From Cruorifilaria tuberocauda (Eukaryota; Nematoda; Chromadorea; Rhabditida; Onchocercidae), in assembly GCA_013365365.1 (NCBI GenBank), contig JABVXU010000172.1:1-64000 (forward strand): 64,000 nucleotides of DNA. Reading direction: 5' to 3'. Made by a program: the position numbers and the translations under genes. The notes beneath the pieces were generated by a model. It saw nothing but the letters and a program-made list of their open reading frames with translations, had not been told where the DNA came from and searched no databases. Below, piece by piece: positions 1-11,412 of the stretch (positions are counted from its first letter, which is position 1; each line of letters starts with the position of its first letter).

Positions 1-31
<31 letters not shown>
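1..31. repeat. (TAA)n microsatellite at left edge
   Basis: Ten uninterrupted TAA units are visible, and the tract may continue beyond the window edge. It is an ordinary AT-rich simple repeat. Confidence 0.95.
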
Positions 32-33
<2 letters not shown>

Positions 34-2998
34 AATTAATTGGGCAGTTGATTGGATCAATAATTTGTCACAAACAAATAAACAATTAGTTAAAAATAAA
101 AATGAAAAGTAAATAAGCAATTGAATGATTGATTACTTAAACGAACGGATGATTAAATTAGTGAATAACTGACAAACAAACTAAATGAAGAAATAAATAA
201 AAAAATGAGAAAGTACCATACTGAAATTGATATTGCTAATGAGAAAGGAAATGAATAGTTTATTCAGAAAATTTGCTAAAGAAAATTCAACTAACTAACA
301 TTTCTGTTTAGAAAAATCAACTTTTCCTCGGGGTCTTCAAATTTTAAACTAATTTTTCTTGAAATCCTTTCATAAAAATTAACTGCCCGATCGGATGAAA
401 CCAATAAATGAAAGGATTTAGGAAAAGAGCACGTCTTTAAGAAAATTTTTCTTGAACAAGGTGACAAATGTGATCTAAAAAATAAAAGCATGGATCACTT
501 ACTTCCTCATTTTGCAAAATAATGAGATACATATTAGAATAAAAATTTCGAATTTTGAAAGTTAATGAATTTTAGAAATTAGCATCGATATACGATGATG
601 GTAGTGAATATTTGGAACGATTCCTTTCATTTCTATCATTTTGTAAAACTTTTGTCAAACAACCAACCAGTAAGTTTCGTATGTATTTAATTTTCATTAT
701 AGCAAAATCAAATTGATGATTAATTTTTACAGAAAAATCAAAAAAGACGAAGTGATGCACAAAAGAAATGTCATCTTAATTAATTACCATTGTTCAATGA
801 TATCTAATGAGAATAATGGAAAACTGTAAGATCGTTTAGAGAAGGAAAAGAATTTCGAAAATCAAGAAACAAAGAGGGAAATAATGTATTGAAATATTGA
901 TTTAATTACTTAAGCAGCGCTTTTGTAATTTCTCAACTTTATTACCATTGGAAGATAAATTTTTGCTTTCTTCTTAAATTGGAAGATCTTCCACATTTTC
1001 GTTTTTTTGATTGAAATGGATGAAATATCATTTTCTCTTTTTCATCCAAATCATTCCCTTTCTCTTCCTCTCTCTCTCACTGTCTGTCCCTTTCTTTTCG
1101 AGAAGATGGAATAGAGTGGATGTTGGAACTGCTTTTTCGAAAATTAAGAAAGAGACAGTAAACATGGAAAATGAAGGATAAAGAAAAAGTGAAAGCTTTT
1201 AGCTAATTTTGATTTTTTTTTTCATTTTTAAATTGAATATAAAATCCTACGCAAAAATATCTGGAAGATAAACGAGTGGAATAATTGCTCTTTCTAAATA
1301 AATCATTTAAAAAAATCAAGCTCACGTTTGAAATATAATTCATTAATGAGCTATTTCAGGAAATATTTTAGAATAAGAAAATAAGTATAGCTCCTCCAAT
1401 CATTACTTTTACGAGTCACTTGGTAGCTAAGAAAATATTTTAAAATAAAAAAAAAAGATTTTAATTTAATAAATTTTCAAAAAAGATAGAGATAAATCTT
1501 GCAGAAGTCCAAGTTTATTAGCGCTTAATTTTTACAACATTGGATGAAATTTCACCAAAAATAGTAGAAAGAAGCCATTTTCTGCCATATGACGAAGAAC
1601 TTATTATTATTATAAAGTATATTATCTTTAATGCTATTTGGCAGTATTTTTTGGGTTCCATTTATCATATTTCTCATCATTTTTATCAAATTCCATCTAA
1701 CAATCACTTTTTATGAGTGAAAAAAAGTAAATTTGACGAATATCTAAAATACCTTAAAGTTAAACGACTGTAATCTGTGAATTAGTGAAATTCTTCAACA
1801 ACAGATAAAATATCTCTTTACAAAGATATAGATATATCTGTAACATAACGTCATTTTTGTTGCTTCAACGCTACATTTCTCTGGGAGTGAAAAATGGAAA
1901 GTAAGAAGAAATTGTAAATTTTGGTGAATAATTTGAATTAAAAGAATATCTGATAAAAGATAACGAAGTTAAAAAAAAGGTGTTTTTCAAGTGTCGAAAA
2001 TAATAATTAAACTTTACAAACTTTACAATTGAATATTAAGCATATCGATTTATTATAGCGAGCAATCTTTTCAAACCGTATTCACAGCTATAAGAAATCA
2101 GTGCTAACTGATAACGAATCAAAATAAATTCTTATTATTGAATAGTTATGGTAAGTAATCAAGAATTTATTCCAAAGCATTTATAAGCAACAGAATGAGT
2201 AATTTATTTAGAAGCATTCATTACATGTCTTCAGTAAATAAGCAAATATTCCATTGTTATGGAATTTTTTTCTCGATGAATTCCAGATGCACTGCTAATT
2301 CAGTATTAATTTGATGAATTGTACTTCTTTTGATATCAATGATTCATCATTATCACTTGAATATATTCATATCACACATAGTACTCGATGAATTCAATTT
2401 AATTTTAATTTAAAAAACGAACTAAATTCAATATTTTTTAACTCAAATTTTGTCTCTATTTTTTGTCTTGTTGCTTGATTTTTTAGCTATTATAGTTATT
2501 GAAATGCAATGAAAATGCAGCTATTAGGCGTGAAAAATTTTTCAAATTCAGAAATAATTTAGACATTAATAGGCGGTTTCAATTTTAATTAAACTTTTAG
2601 GAATATTTTAACCATTCAATTTGTTTTCAGACATTTAACAATACGAGTGAGATCAGCTAAACAGTTTATTTCTAAGGAAAAAGTAAAAAAGCAATTCCAA
2701 AACGATTTCTTCTACAATATCTCAATCCTCCATTGTTCGAATCAACCAATCAGTCAATCAATCAATAAATGTAATCATCGGAATCACGCAGTAACGAACG
2801 CTTTTTGTAAAAGGGCAAACCTCCGATATATCTGAAAGCAATTAAAATTTATGCAAATATTAATTTGATAAATAGAAAAGAAATTATTTAAACTTGAGCC
2901 ATTTAAAATTTCAATCGATATTCAAAATTTTTCATTTTTTTCTGACTAGACTGAACTGTTAATTTCAGATATTATAAATTCATATTATAGTTTCCATG
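32..2998. other. AT-rich intergenic DNA, no gene recognised
   Basis: Stop codons are dense in all frames, and the only open frames are about 60-65 codons of low-complexity Asn/Lys/Phe composition. A short polypyrimidine tract with CTCTCTCT lies near 1060-1100. I saw no RNA gene or conserved domain. The right end adjoins the stop codon of the minus-strand neuropeptide gene and would hold its 3' UTR. Confidence 0.7.
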
Positions 2999-5900
2999 CT
3001 AAAACAAAGACGAATAGGAGAACGTGTACTTCACGTCGTCTACGTCTGACGGATTCCAATAAGTATAGAATGGATGTCCACCGCCACGTTTTGGTTGTTG
3101 ATAGTAATAGTACGGCGAAAATGTCTGATAGCGTTTATTGCTTGGGTAGAAAAAATTCTCAAAATTATTTGTTCGCAACGGACCAAATGTTCGTGCGCCA
3201 CCTCGTTTTTTTATCGAAAATAATTGCCTGGCAAATAAGCATTTCTTCGAATAAGAATGTGAACTGATTTCAATAAGTGTGTATAATTAAAATAATTAAG
3301 CTTATTATCAAGTGATAAGTTTGTAATAAAACAATGAAATTGATAATAACTGTTAAAATTTGCTACTTCTATTCTTTTTCGCTTACTCGCGCTATTGTTC
3401 AAATGAACTTTCAACTGATATTGTTATCGATGATCAACTGACTGAACTAATTGATTTTATTATCAGCAGTTAATTTGCAAAATTAATTTCAATATTTTTT
3501 CTTTGTATTCAGAAATTTATTATGATCATAATATACCGTTCCAGATCTTGAGCTCCCGGATTGAGTAACATCGATGAGTGTTCTCTATCATCATCATTAA
3601 TGCCTAAAACTCGAAGAAAGTATAGATCGCTTATCAAATTTCTTTTTCTTCGAAATTTGCAGAGGAGAAAGAAAAAAATATTCTTTCAGCTAAAAAGAGA
3701 GGAGAAAGAAAAAATTCTTTCAGCTAAAAAAATTTCCATTTTTGTTATACTTCCAATCATCATAGCTACTGAAATGGAACAATTTGATTAAGCTTATAGA
3801 TGACGAATTTGAAATTATTTATGAAGCAAATCAAATATGCATCAGCCATCAATCAAATGAATCAAATCTCCATAAAATTAAACTCAAAATTCGGAGTGAA
3901 TATATGCTTTCTCATTAGGTTATAATTAAGTTTGTAACATAATTTTAAGAAATTGCGAAAAAATTATTTCATCAAGCTAAACATTTTAAATAAATGAAAT
4001 GAAAATGTTTATGAAAATAACCGATTTGGAAGTCTACTTTAAAATTTTCAAAATTATTCATAGTACGATTTTCAATCCACTAAAAATAAATTCGCTATTC
4101 TTGCTGAACACAATTTAATTTATTTGATAAAATATATCTGCTGTCAATGACTTGAAGTGATATAATGCGCTTAGATTTGATTATTTGATAGATGGAGGAA
4201 AATTTGGGTTATTCAATCGAATTTCATCCATTTCCGTATATTTCCATTTCATTTTTATTTGGTTCTTATTTTCGTGATTCCAATTTAATTCACATTCCCA
4301 TTTGAATTTAAGACCTGAATTTTACGAGCTATTACTTTAAGTCTTTTCTATGACATTATTTTAGCTTATCAATTCTCTCTTTTTGTTAGAAAAATTTTTC
4401 CTTAGAATAAAAATATTTAAAAAATACTATTGGTAATAAGAAGTGCAGAAAATTTCGAAAGTATTCTTACTCGAAACAAAAAAATCATTCATGATATTTG
4501 CTGATTTTATCACTTTATTAAATTTTTTCCTTATCACTGCTGTCCAAAAGAGGTATCAATATAAGTTAATATAAGACATTTAGTATAAAACTTGCATTAA
4601 AATCTTCATTATCAAATTTTTTCAGTTGAATAAACGTTGAAGAAATGTAAACACTAATTAAATTAAGCTCAGAAAAAGAGAAAATAATTCTATTTCTTAT
4701 TTCCATTTTGTTTTGTCGAATTTAAACTAATATTATTAATATTTTCGAATTTAAATTAATATTGCTCGTACAGTGGATTTTAATTCGCTGAATATTTAAT
4801 GAATAAAAATTTCAATTTCATTATTTAAATGCCGACTTTCATCATTTATCATTTATAAAGTACTGATCGTATAATTTGTAATTTATAATAGATTGTTAAT
4901 TAAAGCTTTGAGAAAAAGTTATCAAGCAGAAAAGATGATGTCATTACTATTAAAAACAAAAGAACGAAAGAGAAATGATGATTATCGGTTTGCGTATTCA
5001 TTAATCGTGATTATTTCTCGCATTGCTGTTCATCATCGTCACAATTTTCTCTTTTTCTCTCTATAGCTATTGTACTTATCATTATTGTCTATCTTTATTC
5101 CGTTTTCAATTTGAGAATCATCCCGAGAGAGAAATTTCCTCATCATTTCTTCATTACTACTGTGCGTCATTATCATTTCCCTTCAATCATGTACTGTTAT
5201 CATCAACAATCATCATTTTTCTTCTCTTCCATATCATTGCTAACATAAATATCATTATCATTATCTTTGTTTTGCTGCTTCTCGAAACTTTCCCATAAGT
5301 TATGCATGAAAGCAATCATTTTGAATAACAAATTTGGGAAGATTGCCCCAGGGGATTTCATTCTATTTCTTGAAAAAAACACATAAAAAAAGAAATATAA
5401 GAAAAGTGACAGCATTTTTATGCTTCACACATCACAAATATATTCTTTTATCGCTGCAACCTATCAAACACTGATTTCTGAATGGTTAAAATAATAAGAA
5501 ACCGGGATTTTTCCCGCGCAAACCTAAGAAATTTTTCATTTCAAGAACAATCTTGAAAGGGATGTCTTCGGATTTTATATTCAGAAAAGTTAATTCGCCG
5601 AATAATCAGTATATTGAACTGATCAATTTATGTAGAATATGCTTGAAAGTTTTCGAATAAAAAAGGCAAAAAAATGATGAATTAGAAATGTCAGAGTAAA
5701 GTTATAAATATTAAGACTGTGACGATAGCGAGAACTTACCTTCTAATAAACTGAAAGGAAAAAGTAAAAATATTATCTAAAAAAGTTTTTCTCTCAAAGT
5801 TAAAATGCCTTGAACACATCTGATATCAAAATTCCGCTAGATGCTTTCAATTTATAATGCTTCAAAAGCTTAAGCAATCGTAGTTGATGACACTTGAAGG

Positions 5901-6737
5901 CGTAATATCGAAAATGTTGTAAACTTATTTCACTTAAAGAATCCTATTCATGATAAATTTGAACTATTTTCAACCTATGGTACTTCAAGCGCCATTAAAA
6001 TGTAATAAATTCATGATATTTTAATAATCGAGGAATTCATGATCATTCAAAATATTCGCAGCTTATGATATCGATGATATCTCATAAATTGATTTCACAG
6101 TTTGTGATAGATCGAAAATAAATTGCTTTTGTTTTTTAAAGAAACGGAAAGGTAAAGAAAAAACATAAAAATGAACAAAAAAATATTTTATAATTCCTTA
6201 CTTTCTTATATAAATTTTCGTCATTTATTCATTCCCGCAACTCTTTCAGTAAACAAGTTTTTTGAGAATTATAAAATTACAAAAATTATTTTCGTTAAAC
6301 AAATTACCGTATACGTTTGCAAGCAAATAACAGATAGCGCAATGAAGAAATAATTTCATTATTACGTCACCCAATTTGATCGCTCCAAGTTCTTCTTGCA
6401 ATTTCTAAATAAATTTCAAACATAATTATTTGTTAATTATTAATTGAGTAGAATGAGAAGTAATTAATCATCTGCTAATGAGAAGAAAGACAGAGAAGAG
6501 GGAAAATGAGCTTAAATCTAATTTTTTTTTAATTCAAATCTTCACTTTCCTCTCTCCTCCTCTCTTCTTCCTTTATCGTTTCTCTCTCGATTTCTATTTG
6601 CTAAATTCTCGAGAATGAAGCAAAACGGTAACTTTGAGGAGAGGAAAGAAAGAAAGTAAGCAAAGAGAAAATAAGCCACATGCTTTCCAAAAAATGATTA
6701 TTAAGAGGAAAATAACGCATTTTGATTGAACTTTCAT
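2999..6737 (-). CDS. Neuropeptide precursor with GGARxF-type peptides (NLP-9/NLP-21-like)
   Basis: The last exon (3227-2999) encodes about 75 residues split by dibasic sites: KKR, then a peptide beginning GGARTF, KR, YQTFSPYYYYQQP, KR, then a peptide beginning GGGHPFYTYW. GGARxF and GGGRxF peptides between KR/KKR sites typify the C. elegans NLP-9 and NLP-21 precursors. The preceding exon (3603-3537) has TTTTAG and GT boundaries, encodes an acidic spacer and joins in phase. A possible first exon (6737-6680) starts with MKVQSKC followed by a run of Ile/Leu/Phe, like a signal peptide. It also joins in phase (117 residues in total), but its GTGGCT donor is weak and the intron would be 3 kb, so the 5' end is uncertain. 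An alternative last-exon acceptor near 3255 (ATCAG) also keeps phase. The GC content of the two downstream exons is clearly above the flanks. The product would be secreted and cleaved in neurons. The family assignment is from motif recognition only. Confidence 0.6.
3661..3730. repeat. Imperfect ~35 bp tandem duplication
   Basis: Two adjacent copies of a unit running from GGAGAAAGAAAAAA to TTCTTTCAGCTAAAAA, differing by small indels. It lies just upstream of the second exon of the neuropeptide gene, inside its proposed first intron. Confidence 0.8.
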
Positions 6738-6773
6738 GAAACTTTGCTTATCTTTCCTTTCTTTCATTTCATT

Positions 6774-6859
6774 CATCCTCTCCTCCTCTTCTTCTTCCTC
6801 CTCCTCTTCTTCCTCCTCTTCCTCTTCTTTCCTCTTCTTCCTCTTTCGTCCTCTCTTCC
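6774..6859. repeat. Polypyrimidine (TCCTCT-type) low-complexity tract
   Basis: About 85 nt of almost pure C/T made of TCC and TTC units (GGA/GAA on the other strand). It lies just upstream of the candidate start codon of the minus-strand neuropeptide gene, so it could be promoter or 5' UTR sequence, but nothing shows function. Confidence 0.85.
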
Positions 6860-8311
6860 ATCGATCAAATTAAACCAAAACAAAATTTACCCCAATTTAC
6901 AGCTTACAGCTTACAGCTCCTCCTCTTACTTTTTTTCCTTACGGACCTTGTTAACTAATTCAATTCTTTATATTGTCAAAATTAATTGTCTTCTCATTGC
7001 TTCTTTATCAGAATATCAGTGACAAAATAATTCTTACTAATCAATGTTGCCATTACTATTATTATTTCACTATCATCGTCACTGATTATTAATTATCATA
7101 ATTGTTGTGCACCATTGTTTTGCATATTTTTGCATCATACATTTCAAGGAAAGGAAAGAAAATCAAAGTGAAAAATCCATTAAATTTTTATTGCTTAATT
7201 GAGATCATTCTTATATTCTTTAACAATTTATCATTTTTCATAGCATTTCAGATATTTCATTTCATCCAGGATTTATCATCTCAGTAGTATTCCATTCAAT
7301 TGAAAATCATTAATTCTTAATGGCATTTGAAACATTTTTCAATTCTTCTTTACATTTATGCTTGTTTCTCTAATTATAATTACAAATTAATTAAATACAA
7401 AATCATAAATTCACTGATTTGCGGAAAAAATGAGAAAAAAAGCTGTACAATTGAACATATATGAGAAAAAGAAAGAATTTTTTTCTTTTTTCATTATCGA
7501 TAAAAAATTTTGAAATTTTAATTTCCTAATTAAATCCAACTATGAGATAAATGTTGAAAGATCGCATTATCGATTTTAAAACGTTTTGCAAAATTGTTGC
7601 AAATGTATTTATTGGAAATGATTGCTTAAATCGTACATGGAATATATGTTAGCTAAGTAAATTATTGATAAATCCACTTAATGGCTTTTAGAAATTTAGG
7701 AATTTCTTAAAGAAGAAAGTGTATGTATCACAAATTTCAGCTGTATCCAAATTCTAATTAACAATGAATCTGATTGTTGTTAATTAAATTGAATGTAATT
7801 GCAGGAAAAAATAATAATATCTCAATTATCATTTGAAAAGGAAAGATTAGACTTGAATTCAGGTTTTTCAAGTTTATTCATATATCTTCTTTTTTGATTT
7901 CGCATTTTGATATTTTTTTGTTAGACATTCTTTAAATTCAGTCATTTTCTTTTTCAGTTTGAAATTTATCATTTTCCATCTTTTTTATTTCATTTTTTCT
8001 GAGTTTAAAAAGATTTATACTCAACAATTCTGTAATTATGGACTCATTTCTGTTTTTTTTTTTGATCGGCAAAAAGGTAAAGTCTGTTAAAGGCCTATTC
8101 AATCTACTAAATAAAATATCAAAATGCTTATTCTCAATTTTACGTTCATTGAAAACTAGGAATAAAATCAGATTAAGAAAATTCAAATCTACTTTAATCA
8201 GTGATCAAAGCACCAATGACTGAATTGTACGCTATTTAAAATATTCAATAAATGATGATCATAAAATGCACAGAATGGAACATTAAACATTAGTGCTAAT
8301 GAATTAATCAA

Positions 8312-8368
8312 TTAAAATAACAAACAAACAAACAACAAAATTAAAATAACAAACAAACAAACAACAAT
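8312..8368. repeat. Two-copy 29 bp tandem repeat
   Basis: The unit TTAAAATAACAAACAAACAA plus ACAACAA occurs twice in direct succession, with the second copy diverging at its last base. The CAAA core is itself a micro-repeat. A recent slippage or duplication product. Confidence 0.9.
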
Positions 8369-10527
8369 ATTTTCGTAACCAAATGATTTTCTATGCAAAA
8401 TATTTAAGTATTGCTTCGACTAAAACTTCATACTAACTACCTGAATAAAGAATTACTGCGCGTTAGCTAGTTGACTTCAATTCGTTATCACTTTTTCAGT
8501 TCATTAGATTCTCTCAAACTTTACATTTTCGAAATACACTGCAAAATATTCTTGCACTCTTTTTTGCTACTTTATAATATAATTTTCCTTTGCGCATCTC
8601 TAATTTAACTTACTTCACATCATAAAAATTGTTCCAAAATTCTTCCATTTTTCTTTTCCATTTCCACAACATATTTCATGTTGGCAAGAATTGTTAACAA
8701 GTTTATCAGTGAGCTTTTTCGTCATTCCATTCAATTTTCATTCTTTTCTCTCTCTTCTCCGATTCTTCTTTCGTTTTTCCTTGTCAATTTATTTTCCCGT
8801 CTTCCATTAGATTTATTCTTTTACATTCATTTTCCTTCCCTACTTTTTTATTTCACATTCGCCTCATATCAAAAACAAACGAGAAAAATAAATAAATGAA
8901 ATAGGATCCGATCCTTTCCTTATTTCTCTTTCATTCCTTTTCCCATATTTTACTTTATCCTGGAAATTTACTAAAAAAAGATCAATTACTGTGAAAATGC
9001 AGGTAGTAATCATACCAAAAGCTTACACTGCAATTATTTGCAAAAGGATAATAACCAGGTTTTTACCTGAAATTTTGTTATAGAATTACTTCTGACCGAG
9101 AAAATAATGGTTTACCAAAATATTACAATCGAATACTTTCTTATACAGAAAACTAATATCAATTTTCTCGAGAAACTTTTAATCAGCAGTCCTTATCCAA
9201 TAAATAAAGATCAATCAATCTCTTATCCAGAAAATTATTTCCATTGAAATGAATAGAATGCATTTAGTGAAAATTAATTTTGAAAATTTTTCAAATTTTG
9301 CAATTTTTCATCAGTCAATCTTTTCCTTGTATAGAAAAAAGAAGGATAAGGTATACTTTCGTTGAACTTTTTTCGCTTTGAAAAAAGTTTGGGAAGAACA
9401 GGATAAAACGAAAGAAATAAAACACACAGCTAATTCATTCGAAAAAAGTTTACGAAAATTTTCGATTCCAATTCTAGCACAATTTTCAAAATACTAAAAT
9501 TCTTTTTTATATGTAGTTATGCAAATAGCAACAAATTTCAATGCATTGATGTTTTATTGTTGGATGAAGAAATTTTAAATTAAATTTGGTTTCTTTCTTT
9601 CCTTTAGAATTACATGCATATCTCGACTCTTAATTATTCTTAAATTTTTAAAATCATTCTTTTTTATTCGCATTATTTTGATTTGTTTCTTTTTCTTGTC
9701 TACCTGTCTGATATATAATCCGAGGACTACACGTGACAGGAACAGGCGAGTGATTCGATCCTCTACATGACAACATTTCAAAGAGATTTTGACTGTTCTT
9801 CCCTCTTCTTTGCTTCTTTTCTCCTTTTTTTGTAAATTTCCATGCAAAAATTAAACATCAGAAATATTTCCGTAATCTCTTACAAATAAGAAATAAGAAA
9901 GTATTCGGAATATCGCTGAAAATTCAGCTTTTCAAATTAAAGATTTAAATACTAACATCTTGTGATTTGTGAATTTTTATTCTTTTCCCTTCTTTTATCT
10001 CGTTATGAACATCATCTCTTTTTCAGTTGTGATAAAAAATAAGCGTGCTTATTTTTCTAGTGATGGAAATTAAATTCACATCGGAGGCTACTTTCAAATG
10101 ATGTTACTTTGTATCTCTTTTTTCATCTATTACTTTAGCGATTCATTACCTTTTTGTTACAAAAAACAAAAGAGTTTTTCTTCAGATAGGCATTAATAAT
10201 CGTTCCAATAACTTTTGTTGCCGAGGTTCTAGGTTTAAATTTGTAGAAGCATTTTGTCATGCTTTAATATTCAATATATAAATGTCTTTTTTACTTAACA
10301 CAATAGGCCGAATTCAAAAAAGGCTAATTTTAGATGGAGAATAAGATCAAATTTAATTTAAAATTATTGATCGAGAGTAATGCATTACTTCCTAACTACC
10401 ATTAGTACACTGATAAACTTCCAAACTTTCCGAATTGAGAAAAACAGAACGGTATATCATTAAAACTGATGGAATTTTTGGAATTTCCGGAGAATAGTTT
10501 GCAAATGAAGGATATCTGTTAAGGTAA

Positions 10528-10574
10528 TTTAAGAATTCTAAGAAGATGGACTGTATCTTCTTAGAATTCTTAAA
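10528..10574. repeat. 20 bp perfect inverted repeat (hairpin), 7 nt loop
   Basis: The left arm TTTAAGAATTCTAAGAAGAT pairs perfectly with the right arm ATCTTCTTAGAATTCTTAAA around the loop GGACTGT. Such a stem could be the terminus of a small MITE, a short hairpin RNA or a replication-derived inverted duplication. No flanking target-site duplication was identified. Confidence 0.9.
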
Positions 10575-11412
10575 GTTAGAGTATGCACTAGAGAAATCAA
10601 ACTGATTGATTAGAAAGTTCACATTGGAAAAGAAAGCTGCAAATAATTTTCCATAATCAGGAAGAAATTCATAAATTATCCAACAGCAAAAGTTTTAGAA
10701 ACACATGAAAATTTCAAGACAATTAATAAAAAAATATAAGTGTATAATAATATAAATATAAAATAAAACTCATAAAAATCGTTAGAAACAATAAAACTAT
10801 TAAGTGAAAGAAAAAAAATATAATTTGAAAATGTTGCCCGTAATTTTAAAACATGTAATAGTTTATTGGAACTTTGATAAAACACTTCCAGTGACTCTTC
10901 ATGTACAGCTATTTGGAGGATTTTTTTGATTAAAACAAAAATGGTTTTATTATACCAATTCTTACTGAAAGTTTGCACTTCTCTCTTTCAAGTTCGTTTC
11001 AATCAAACATTTCAATAGAACTGCGAAAAAATTCTGAAAATATTAAATGATAAAAATAAGATGATTATAGTTAGATTGGAAAAATTCATATTTAGCTTCA
11101 GCAAATAATAGCAATTTTATGATCTGCAGTTAGTCTGACCGAGAGAATTATGACCAGTCAAAATTTTTTATAATTTAAAAATTAAAAAACTCTTACCTGG
11201 AATGTAACTGAGCATATGCATTATTATTATTTGGCTTTGAAAGAAGAGAGTACATTTTTCCAAGGTATTCGTTCCATTTTTGAATTGATTGATCATATTT
11301 CTAAAGATTACTATTAATTGTATGAAATACTGTCAAATTATAACTCAAAGAAACGGAGACGATTCCAATGCAAAACAAATTATTCCAATGAGAAGATTAA
11401 ATAAATTAAAAA

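Larger units (their letters stand above)
6860..11412. other. Intergenic DNA with small repeats, no gene recognised
   Basis: AT-rich sequence between the neuropeptide gene and gip-2. It holds a 29 bp tandem duplication near 8.3 kb and a 20 bp perfect inverted repeat near 10.55 kb (listed separately). Open frames of 75-100 codons at 9.6, 10.4 and 10.7 kb have no recognisable domain and no matching splice structure. Confidence 0.6.

Noticed and set aside
9735..9775. GATTCGATCC resembling a tRNA B box
   Set aside because: No A box at the proper distance and no cloverleaf can be drawn on either strand.
9575..9847. 90-codon minus-strand frame rich in Lys and Arg
   Set aside because: No recognisable domain, no neighbouring exon with matching phase, composition explained by T-rich plus strand.
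10392..10978. Two minus-strand frames (76 and 100 codons) considered as extra C-terminal gip-2 exons
   Set aside because: No fit to the GCP C terminus and no phase-compatible splice chain; the first also spans the hairpin, whose palindrome creates the open frame.
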